In this document: positions 27,506 through 38,000 of the stretch, piece after piece | Layout: each line of letters begins with the position of its first letter | How positions within the stretch are numbered: the first letter of the stretch is position 1 | Position numbers and translations under genes: made by a program | Notes under the pieces: generated by a model | Told to the model about the DNA's origin: nothing | Seen by the model: the letters and a program-made list of their open reading frames with translations, nothing else | The model's database searches: none | Source: Planctomycetia bacterium | GTDB taxonomy: Bacteria > Planctomycetota > Planctomycetia > Pirellulales > PNKZ01 | Direction: 5' to 3' | Length of the DNA: 64,000 bases | Assembly: GCA_021413845.1 (NCBI GenBank) | Contig: JAIOPP010000004.1 | Span: 1 to 64,000, forward strand

Positions 27506-28870
27506 TTAAATCAATTCACGCAAAGGCTCGGGATTTCCTTCGACGAGAAATTGCGGCCTGCCTTGCAAATCGGCGATGGTTGTCGTCTTTACGTCGATGC
27601 CGAGATTGTGATACAGCGTGGCGAACACTTCGCCGAACGTCACCGGGCGATCGACCGCTTCGCCTCCCAAGCGATCGGTAGCACCGATGACTTGGCCGGT
27701 TTTCATTCCACCGCCGGCCATAAGCGCGCAGGCGACCCGGGGCCAATGATCGCGGCCGACTTGCTTGCTGATGATCGGCGTACGTCCGAACTCCCCCCAG
27801 GCGATCACGGTCACATCGTCGGCCAAGCCCCGCTCGTGAAGGTCGTCGACCAAAGCGGAAACGGCTTGGTCGAACGGCGGAAAGTCTTCGGCTTCGCGAT
27901 TGAAGATCGTGTCGTAGCTGCCGCCGTGCCAGTCCCATTTGCTGTAATTGACCGTCACGACGCGACAGCCCGCCTCTACCAAGCGCCGGGCCATGAGCAG
28001 GCTTTGCGGCACGCGCGGTGCGCCGTTGCCATCCATAAACTTCGTCGTATCGCCGGTGCCGTAACGCGCGACGATGCGCGGATCTTCTTTGGTGAGATCG
28101 AGCGCGTCGACCAATCGCGACGACGTCAGCACATCAATCGCTTGACTCGTAAACGCATCCATTCCGATCATCTTGCCGCCGGCATCGACGTCGCGACGAA
28201 TCCGATCGAGGCTCGCCAGCAACGACCGTCGATCGTCGAGCCGATCGGAGGTGATTCCTTTGAGGATCATGTCGTCGCGACTTGCCGCCAATGGTTTCAG
28301 CGGCGATTGCGCAACTCCCAAGAACCCCGGGCCGGGCTCATTATAAGGACCATGCGTCGTGTCGTAGCAAAGGCTCAGAAACGGCGGCACGCCGCGCGTT
28401 TGTCGGCCTTGTTGATGCGCGACGATCGAACCGAACTGCGGCCAGCCCCCGGCCGGAGCTCCCCGACCGGGCTTCCGGCCGGTGAAGCATTGATGCGCAT
28501 CGTGTCCGCTTTGCGCATCGACGATCGACCGAATCGGGACGAGCTTATCCATCCGCGCGGCCATCTTCGGAAACAACTCGCAGATCTCGATACCGGGCAC
28601 ATTCGTCGCAATCGGCCGATGAGGTCCGGCGATCTCGCGCGGGGCGTTCGGCTTAAGATCGAACATATCTTGGTGCGGCGGTCCGCCGACCAGATAGATC
28701 ATGATCACCGCTTTGCGCGAGTTGCGAACGCCCGCCGAGGCTTCGGCCGCGAAGAGGTTCGCCAGCGACAATCCGCCGAGCCCGAGACCGCCGATCTTGA
28801 GGAAGTCGCGGCGCAAGACCCCATCGCACAGCGCACTGCGACGGTTCGCGGCATGGCGCAAAGTCAGCAT
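27506..28870 (-). CDS. DUF1501 protein (first of a minus-strand tandem)
   Basis: A 454-residue protein with a Tat-like leader (RR at residues 20-21, VLRRDFLKIGGLGLGGLSL). Signatures: IYLVGGPPHQDMFDLKPNAP near the N-terminus, then [40 protein letters not shown] and [20 protein letters not shown] near the C-terminus. It is the upstream member of a pair with the gene ending at 26090, and the late halves of the two are very similar. The exported alkaline-phosphatase-like fold is established for the family; the reaction is not. Its start is 218 bp from the stop of the giant repeat gene on the same strand, with a strong terminator between them. Confidence 0.9.
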   Translation of the reverse strand: MLTLRHAANRRSALCDGVLRRDFLKIGGLGLGGLSLANLFAAEASAGVRNSRKAVIMIYLVGGPPHQDMFDLKPNAPREIAGPHRPIATNVPGIEICELFPKMAARMDKLVPIRSIVDAQSGHDAHQCFTGRKPGRGAPAGGWPQFGSIVAHQQGRQTRGVPPFLSLCYDTTHGPYNEPGPGFLGVAQSPLKPLAASRDDMILKGITSDRLDDRRSLLASLDRIRRDVDAGGKMIGMDAFTSQAIDVLTSSRLVDALDLTKEDPRIVARYGTGDTTKFMDGNGAPRVPQSLLMARRLVEAGCRVVTVNYSKWDWHGGSYDTIFNREAEDFPPFDQAVSALVDDLHERGLADDVTVIAWGEFGRTPIISKQVGRDHWPRVACALMAGGGMKTGQVIGATDRLGGEAVDRPVTFGEVFATLYHNLGIDVKTTTIADLQGRPQFLVEGNPEPLRELI

Positions 28871-29011
28871 CGTGTGGTTACTCCGAAGACTCCGCTCGGG
28901 AAGCAGAGGTTGGAAGGGCAGGGGGAGTGCGATGGTGGGAATTAGATCGAAGCGTTCCGATATGTTACGTGGTTTGCCGAATGATTGCTAGCGAGAGTTT
29001 TCACGAGGTAC

Positions 29012-29057
29012 GAAAACGGCCGCACGACCGGCTCATTAAGGAGCGGTCGTGCGGCCG
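29012..29057 (-). terminator. Hairpin terminator after the giant gene
   Basis: A 13-bp perfect inverted repeat (29017-29029 with 29045-29057, CGGCCGCACGACC and its complement) is extended by a 4-bp inner stem around an ATTAAG loop, with one bulged G. Read on the minus strand, the stem is followed at once by TTTT. It begins 31 bases after the stop codon of the giant gene. This is a classic intrinsic terminator that would stop the very long transcript before the DUF1501 pair. Confidence 0.85.
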
Positions 29058-29088
29058 AAACGTGGTTTAGTTGTTTTCGGAAGGTTGG

Positions 29089-32000
29089 TTAGGCTGTTTC
29101 GGTTTCTGCTTCTTTTTTGGCGGCTGCTTGGCGGCGTTTTTTCCAGCGGAGGCCGAAGCCGATACCGGCGATGCCCATGAAGAGCAAGCTGCCCGGTTCC
29201 GGAACCGCGGAGTAATTGAGATAGAGATTGCTGTCGACCAGCGAAATGCGGAACGAGCCGGTCAGGTCGGTCGGGGTGAGCCGAGCCGTGTTGATGTTGA
29301 AGTAATTGTTGATGTCCCCATCGATTGTTTCGTTGTAAGCGTGGCCGTTGAGGGTCACTGCACCCGCATTCGCGAAGAGCCAATGCAGCGATTGAGTCCC
29401 CGTGTTGAGGGACCCCGGATCGAAGTAAGGAGCCTCTCCTTCGTGCGTCGCGTCCATCATCGAGATGAGGTTGAAGTTGATGCGATTGGCCGCATCGACT
29501 CCGGTCGCCTGTAGATCAAGTATGCCGGTGCCGCCGGGGAGTAGATTCGAGACGTACAGGAGATCCCATTCGGTGCCGGAAGGATTGAGGGCGAGGTGAT
29601 CCGCAGGATCCACGGAGTTGAGCCCGCGAATAAACTGGAAGTTGAACCCGCTCCCCGCCTGGAAGACGGCCGAGCCCGCGACGACGTACCCGAGGCCTTC
29701 GTTGCTCGGGGCTTCCGCATGCGGTCCGTCCAGCCCACCCGGCGAGAACACGCCGCCGCCTTGCACGGTCATGGTCGTCGTCGATCCTTGAACGATGAGC
29801 GTGGCCGTGGTCGCCGGCGACACGGGGGCGATCGTATAGGACTTGGCCGTGGTGAGCGCACCGTTGTAGGCGACGAGCGTACCGGCGTTGACGGTCACGT
29901 CCGGAGTAAACGTGTTGCCGGCGTTAGCCAAGATCGTGGTGCCGGTTCCCGCTTGGACGAAGTGTCCGCCGGTCGAACCGCCGGCGGCGCTGTTCGCGAT
30001 CGTATTGCCGAGAACATACGTGCCGGACTGATTCATCTTCAGCGTTCCGGCGTCGGCGATGGTGATGGCGCTGAGGTTGCTGGTGTAGTTGACGGAGTCG
30101 CTGCCGCCGAGCGTTCCGCTACCGGTGATCTCTAAGACCCCGGCGGCGATGTCGGTGTTGACGGAGTAGGTGTTCTGACCGCTCAACGTCAGCGTGCCGA
30201 GACCGTCCTTCACCAGGCTGAAGGAAGAGCCCCCTTGCATCTGCAACGAGGCGGAGATGACGGTATGTCCGGAGCCTTCGATGGTGAGGTTGCGGGACGA
30301 ACCGGTGACTTTCGTGCCGGCGATGGTCAGCAACTTGGTGCTGTCGTTGTGCCAAGTTTGGCTAAGTCCGAGCGCGAGGTCGGTGCCGATCGTGACGTCG
30401 CCGGTACCGGCGGCGACGTCGATGGCGCGAGCGACGGTGATGCCGGTATTCAACAGACCGTTCAATTGCAAGACGATCGGCGAGCTGTTCGGAGACGTAC
30501 CCGGTTGGATTCCGATCGGGTTGTTCAGGCCGGTGCTGCCGTCGAAGTTCAAGCTGTTGATCTCGAAGCTGTTGTCCAGCGTCGTTAACAAGTTGGCGGC
30601 GTTCGGCGCCAACAACGAGCCGAAGAAGACGTTGGTGCGAGCTCCCGGAACTTGAAGCGTGTTCTCGGTTCCGGCGACGGTCGTGGTGAAGTTGGAGAGG
30701 CTCGTCCCTTCGCGGAAGCTATTCCACGACTTCGGCTTATCGGCGATTCCGCCTCGCCAGTAGGCGACCGTCGGAGCGGAGATCTTGTAGTAGGTCAAAT
30801 CGAGGGAATTCGAAGTTTGCTTCAACGCATACTGGTTCCCTTCGATCGAGGTCGGGCTGCCCGGTGCAAATCCGAACGCCGCGGCGGGGTCGGAAGCGCT
30901 GTCGAGTACGAAGAAGTTGATCAAGTGGAGGACATCCACATCGTCGTTGATGCCCGTCTTAACGGAGCGATGGATTTGATTGGCCAACGGATTGAGCGTG
31001 ACATAGGCGCCGCTCGCGTTGAGCCGGAGTTTGCCCGTCACCTGGATGAGATCGACTGCGCCGCTGGAGCCGCTGGAACCGAGATCGAAGAAGAGGTTCG
31101 TCTTGAGGCCGAAAGGATCGACGTCGCCGAGGGTCAAGTTGGTGGTTGCGGTCGAGGAATCGAGGATCGTCAAGGTGCCGATCGTCCCGCTCCGGTAGTC
31201 GCTGAGGTTCCGGAGGTCGATGTTGCCGCCGCCGGCAACGGTCACGTTGGTGTTGATGGCGCCGTTGGAGGCGACCAACGTCGTGCCGATGGTGCCGACG
31301 CCGGACAGCGTTCCGCCGGCGTTGACTTGGACTTGCGTGCCGTTGACCCCGCCGACGGTCCCGCGGATGGAACCTTGGACGCCGTTGACTCCGTTGACGC
31401 CGACGATGAGCGCGCCTTCGTTGACCGTCGTGCTACCGCTATAAGTGCTGGCTCCACCCAAGGTGAACGAGCCGGTGCCGTTCTTGATCAAGAAGAGTTT
31501 GTTGAACAACGGATTGAGGGCCACGGTGGCCGGAGTCGCGGTATCGGTGAGGACGCCGTTGAAGACGCTCGGCTCGGTATTGTTGAGGGTTAATGTGGAA
31601 GGGTTCGTGGCGTTGGAGTTGGTGATGAAACCACCACCGGCGACCGTTCCGTCGGAGAGCCCGGCTAGGGTTTGGTTGGCTCCGTTCAAGTCGTAGCCGG
31701 CTCCGACGTTGATCTTCAACGGGCTATCGGCCGCGATCGGGTTTTCGCCGAACGGCACCGCTCGGACGAGCCCTTCCTTGATCCAGACGCCGGCCCCGTT
31801 CCACGAATCCTGGCTGCCGATGATCAACGTTCCGGCCCCGTCCTTGATGAGGAAGTCGACCCCTGCGGCGGCCGAAGTCTTGATGGTGCCCAACATGCTC
31901 AAGGTCACCGAAGGATCGGTCACGGTGATGGTGCGCGACGCGGCGCCGAAGTTGACGGAGTTGTCGAAGGCGATGTTGGCGTTGGCGTTCGTCCCCCCGA

Positions 32001-35000
32001 TCGTGAGATTACCGTTGAGGGTCACGGCCGTTTTGATCAAGGTCGGGTAAGGGTTCGCCGGCGTGGCGACGAAGCTCGAGAGCGAAGTCAAGCCGGCGTT
32101 GAGAATGTCCGGATCCAAGTAGGTCGCTCCGGTCGGCAACTGGGTTCCGGCCGGCAGAACCGAACCGGTCGGAGCCATCGAGCCGGCGGCGACGACGGTC
32201 CCGGCCCCGATCACCGTTCCGGCCGTGACGACCGCATTGGCGGCGATTTGCGTCCCCGCCGCGAGCACGGTATTGGCGTTGAAGATCGTCCCGGCGGGGA
32301 CCGTCGTGCCGGCCTTGATCACGGTTCCGGCCGGAACCACGGTGTTGGCGGCGACGACCGTTCCGGCGCCCAAAAGCGTGTTCGCTTGGACGACCGTATC
32401 GGCCGCGACTTCGGTCCCTATTCCGAGCAGCGTACCGGCGACGACCACCGAACCCCCGGCGACCGTAGTGTTCATCGACAGCACGGAATTGGCCGCGACG
32501 ACGGTTCCGTCGGCGACGACCGTACCGGCGCCGAGTTGGGAGCCGGCGACGACGACCGACCCGGCCGGAATCGTACCGCCCATCGGAATCACGGTCCCTC
32601 CCACGAGGGTCGTGGCTTGGATGGCGGTCGCGTCTTGTTGGATCGTCGTATCCTTCGTGACGGTCGTCGTGTGTCCGAGCGTATTATCGCCGCCGGCGAG
32701 GGTCGTGGCCCGAGCGACGGTCGCTTCGTAGGTCAAGGTCGTTTGCGGCACGAGAATCGTTAATTGGGCGACGAACGTATCGCTCCCGAGCACGGTGTTC
32801 TGCGCGAGCGTCGTCGCTTGGTTGACGAACGTGTCGGTGGCCAGAGCCGTGTTCTGGGCCAACGTCGTCGAAACTGCGAGCGTCGAGTCGTAGAAGAGTC
32901 TCGTCGAGGCGGCGAGCGTGACCTGGGCGAACGTCGTGTTCTTAAGAAGCGTCATGGCGGTCGCGATCGTCGTATTACCTTGGAAGGTCGTGTTGTTGAC
33001 GAGCGTCATGTTGTTGAGGATCGTCGCGGGAGCGGAGAGCGAGCTGTTCTGAGTGAGGGTGACTCCGCCGACGCCGACGATCTTCGTCGCGTCCCGTTTG
33101 CCGATCGTGAACGCTCCCGCGCCGAACGGGTTGATCAGCGGGTTGGCGTTGCCGAAGAGCACGGTTCCTTCGCGGAGATTGAAGCCGTTGGTGTTGGCCG
33201 TGAAATACGGAGTCGCGCTGCCGCTGGCGGCGGCCGTCAGCAGCAAGCCGCCGGAGCCGGACTTCGTAATCGGAGAAGTCGAGTTGTTGTTCGGGGTGCT
33301 GAGGAAGCCGGTGATGTTGAGGCCGATCGGCGAGACGCCCGTGACGTTGATCGTCGGCGTACCTGAATTCACAATTCTGAGGTTGCCGGTGATGGTCGGC
33401 GTGAAGGCGAAGTTGTCGTTGTTCGAGACGATCGCCGTAGCCGGGACGGTCAAGGTCAGCGTGCCGCCGGTGCTCACGTTCGGGGCGCGATTACCGCCGG
33501 TGTTGTTGAACGTCAGGCTCTTCAAGCTGTAGATCTGACCGGCTCCGGTCGGCGCAACCAACGTCAGCAGCGCGCCGCCGTTGAGGATGACGTCCGTCGC
33601 GGCGTTGATCTGTTGTTGCACCGAGGTGTTCTGCGTCACAGTGGCGTTGTTGATCGTCAACGTACCGGCGGGGATCACTCGACCCGCATCCGGGAAGATG
33701 AGCGTGTTGCCTTGGAACGCCGCGAGGGTCAACGTCCCTTCGTTCACGATCGTGTTGCCGGTGTAGGTGTTCTGAGCCGTGATGATGAGCGTGCCGGGGC
33801 CGGCCTTCACCAAGCGGGTCTTCGCCCCGAGGGTGTTGTCCTTGATCGCAGCTTCGATCGTCGTCGTCACGGCGGCGGCGCTTTGATAGGCCACCAAATC
33901 ATAGACGCCCGTCGTCGCCGCACCGCCGGTCGTCAGAATCCCGCGCGTCAGCGTGGTGGTGTTCACGCCGACCGACGAAGCGGTCGTCGTGGTGAGGAGG
34001 CCGCCCGCGGTGAGGTTCAGGGTCGTCGCCGTCGCCGTCGTACCGGTAAACGTGATCGGCGTGCCGGCGGTGTACTTCAGCGAGCCCGCGTTCGTATACG
34101 CCGAGACGGCGAACGTGGCGGCGGTGAGGTTCACGGTCGACGAATTCTTCGCCAATTGCGATACGATCGTGGTGCTCGTATCGATTCCGCTGATCAAAGG
34201 CAAGTCGTAGAGCGGCATGCCTTGCGTTCCCAACGCGCCGATTCCCTGAGCGATCGCATAGCCGGCGTAGTCGATGCCGTTGACGATGATGTTCGGGCTC
34301 AGTCTCGTCAAATCCAACGTCGACGTCAGCGTGGAATTGAGTTGCGTGACATAGAGTCCGGCTTGGTTGAAGCCGGGCTGGCCGAGCACGACCCCGGAGC
34401 CGGTCACGGCGACGTTGAGCGTCGCCCCGTTCGGGAACGCCAGGTTGCCGATCGTCACGCGGGTCGTCGTTCCTTGATTCGGCAAGCCGTTCAAAGTGAT
34501 CGTGTTGGCGCCGGTCATCGCGAGGTTGTTGATCACGATCGCGGCGTCCATCGAACCGCCCGCAGTCAACGTCAAGGCTGCTCCATCCATCGTCACCGGC
34601 GCCCCGGCGGCGATGCGCGTCAGGTTCGCGCTGGTCGGGTTGAGGCCCGATTGATCGGTCGTCAACGTGCCGTAGTACAGCTTGATGGCGCTCGACTGGG
34701 CGACCGAGCCGGAATCGCGGAGAGTCAAGCCGCCCCCGCGGACGATCGTTTCTCCCTGATAGGTATTCGTGCCCGTTAACGTCGTCGTCGCGTTCCCCGA
34801 GCGCGTGAACGACAGGCTGTTCCCCAAGATCACGCCCCCGAAGGTGCTGTTCGCCGTAGCGACGGAGGTCAGCACCACGTTCCCGGCGACCGAGCTGCGA
34901 ATCGTGCCTCCCATGTTCGGCAGCGGATTGATCGACGACAAGGTGCCGATCGCTTGACTCTTCCCCATGAGATCGACGAAGGTCGTCGCCGCCGGGCCGT

Positions 35001-38000
35001 TGATAGTCAAGGCGGAGATGCTGATCAAGCCGGTGTTCAACGGGATCACGGCCAGCGTGTTATCGCGGCCCGAGTTCAAGTTCAGCGTACCACCGTTCAC
35101 CGTCGTCGTGCCGCTGTAGAGAGCGCGACGATTCAAGTTCAAGATTCCCTCGTCGGCCTTGACCAAGCCACCGCTGGCTCCCAGGCCGAAGAACGCGTTG
35201 ACGTTCAACGTGGAATTCTTCAGGACGTGCAGGAACGGCACCGTTCCGGAGTTGGTGGTAAAGGAGCCGACGTCGATACTCGCCGTGGTTCCTTGCAGCA
35301 CCAAGACCGCCGCCGAGCCGCCGAGCGTCTGCGTCAGTAGGCTGCCGGTACGGAGGAAGCCGCCGTAGCCCGGATCGGTCAGGCTGGACAACAGACCGAG
35401 CGAGATCGGCGCAGTCGGGGTGGAGACACCGCCGATCGTCAACGTGCTGACGGTGGCGTTCCCCTGGAGCTTCGACCCGGAATTATCGTCGTTGGTGAAA
35501 ATTCCACCGTTGATCGAAGCGGTCCAAGCCGTCGTCTGGGTGCTCAACTCGCTATTGCCGGGCTGCAAACCCGGGGCCGCCAAGTAGGTCATCGGACGGA
35601 TGTTGCCGGTGCCGTCCTTGACGAGGAAGCCGGTCCCCGGCCCGCTCGTGGAAGCATCGACGAGGACCTCCGGACGAATCGTGACGGAGGACAAGTTGAG
35701 GTTCGTGGACGTCGCCAACGAAGTCATCGTCACGACGGAATTCACGGAACTCGCCGCACCGCCGCTCACGCCGGCGATGACCATCGTGCCGGTGTTGTTC
35801 AGAGTGACCGTTGCGATCGCCAACGTGGTATTGCCGGAGAGCTCGATCCGGTTACCGCCGTTCTGCGAGGTGAAGTTCACGACGTTTTCGGTGACGGGCG
35901 TCGAGCTCCCGACGATCTTCAACGTTCCCCCTTGCAGGAACAGAGTTCCCGCCGCACCGATGCCGAGCCGATCTCCCTTGGCTTGGCTCGTGTTATCGAG
36001 CTTCAGCGTGCCGCCGGCGTTGACGACGAAGGATTCGACGAAGGCCGGCGTCACGACGCTCGTAAACCAAGAGGCGTCGTCTTGGAACGTGAGCCCGCCG
36101 CCGTTGACCGTGATCGTCCCGGCCCCGACCGTCGTCGTTTGCGCTTTCGTCAACTTCATCTCACCGGCCCCCACCTTCTGCAGCGAGATGCCGCCGAGGC
36201 CGGCCAAGAGGGCGAGGTTCGCGTTGGGCGCGCTGAAGCGGTTGAAGAAGCCGGCGAACGTCGTCGACGTGCCGTCGAAGCCGACCGTCAGCGTAGTGGC
36301 GGCGGCCGAGTTGTGCACGGTGCTGTTCGCGTCGCCGGCGAGCGAGCCGATCGTCGTGGCCGAGCCCGCCAAGTCGAGCCGCGTATTGGCTCCCAACGAC
36401 AAGGCCGACAAGCGGGAACCGCCGTTGGCGACCCCGATCCGCAAGCCGCCGGTATTGTCGCCGAGCGTCAAGTTGCCGGAGAAACCGGCTTGGGCGGTCA
36501 GGCCGAGCAGGCCCCCGCCGGTCTTCGTGAGGTTGGCGCTGCCGATGGCCCCTTGCAGGTTCAACACCGCTTGCAACGGCAATGGATCGACGGCCCCGTT
36601 GACGTTGATCGAGTCGACGCGCACGGTCTTCGTACCCGAACCTAAATCGATCCGCCCGGCGATCAAGGCCGTAAACGGCGCGTTGGTCGAGGTCGTGACG
36701 ATTCCCCCGGTGCCGATCGTCAACGTCCCGGCCGAGCCGGCGGTCAGAATGCCGGCCGTGTAGGTATTGATCGTCGAAGCGCTGCCGCCGTTGTTGTTCA
36801 ACACGACCCCGGCGACGGCATTGTCGCCGAAGAGCGTCACGGTCGCGTTGCCGTTCACGGTCACGATGTTGTTGTGACCGATCGCGTCCGCGCCGTAGAA
36901 GTTCACGTTTGCTCCGCTGACGACCAAGCCGCGCGTCGGATCGGTCGCGTTCGGAATGCTGCTCCCCGCGGTGACCCGCAACGTCCCTTGGCTGACGTAC
37001 GTGCCGCCGCTGTAGGTGTTGTCGGTGCCGGTCAGCATCATGATGCCGGTTCCGGACTTCGTGAACGCGGTCTTGCCGCCGGAGGTGTTATCCTTGATCG
37101 ACGAGTTGATGATCATATTCGCGACGAACGAATAATTGCCGGTGTTATTCGTGGCGAGAGCCTTGTTGCTGATCTTCAGCTGCGTTCCGTTGGTGACCTC
37201 GGTCACGGTGGTCCCCACCTGAATACCCGTGCCCGTCACGATCATGCCGACGAAGACATTCGCCGTGGTCGTCAACGTGAGGACGTTGCTGCCGACTTCG
37301 GTGGCCGCCGCACCCGCCGCGACGATCACCGGCGCCCCCGTCCCGACCGCCGTATACACGCCGCCGCCGACGCCGCCGATATTCGTCGCCGTAGCGTTGT
37401 TGCTCAATTTCACCTGCGTCCCGTTCGTCACCTCGATGATCGTGCTCCCCGTCGGGATGCCGAATCCGGTCACGGTCATGCCGAGCGTAAGTCCCGTCGT
37501 GGAGGCCAACGTGAGGACGTTGGAACCGCTCACCGTGGCGCTCGGCGCGGAGGCGTTAGCCTGAGCGGTCGTCGTCGCCGTGTTGTAAGCGACTAATTCG
37601 ACCAAGCCGGTACCGCCCGTCGTGAGCACGCCCCGATTGTTGCTCGTCCCGACGCCGGTCAACCCGATGATCGTGGGATTCGTAGCGCTCCCGGCCCGCA
37701 GCAAACCGCCCTGTTCCAAATTCAAAATCGAGTTCGGCGCGGCGAACGCGATGTCGTTCTGGAAACTACCGGCAATCCGCAACATCCCCGTCGTCGTCGT
37801 ACCGGCCGGCAACGTCGTGATCGTGTTGAGGCCGACTAAGAGATTGGTCACGTTGCCGGTGGCGAAAGCAGCCTCATAGCCTTTAAAGCCGACGGTGCTG
37901 AGAGCACCCACACCTTGAGCGGCGTTGTATCCGGCGTAATCGTTGCCGTTGAGGACGGCCCAAGCTCCTAAAGTTTGCGTTGCCGCGTCCATAACTAAAG

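Noticed and set aside
32113-33063. CRISPR-like or satellite-like repetitive DNA
   Set aside because: There are no identical repeats with unique spacers. The period is 18 bp, a multiple of three, and lies in frame within a long coding sequence, so it is a coding hexapeptide array.
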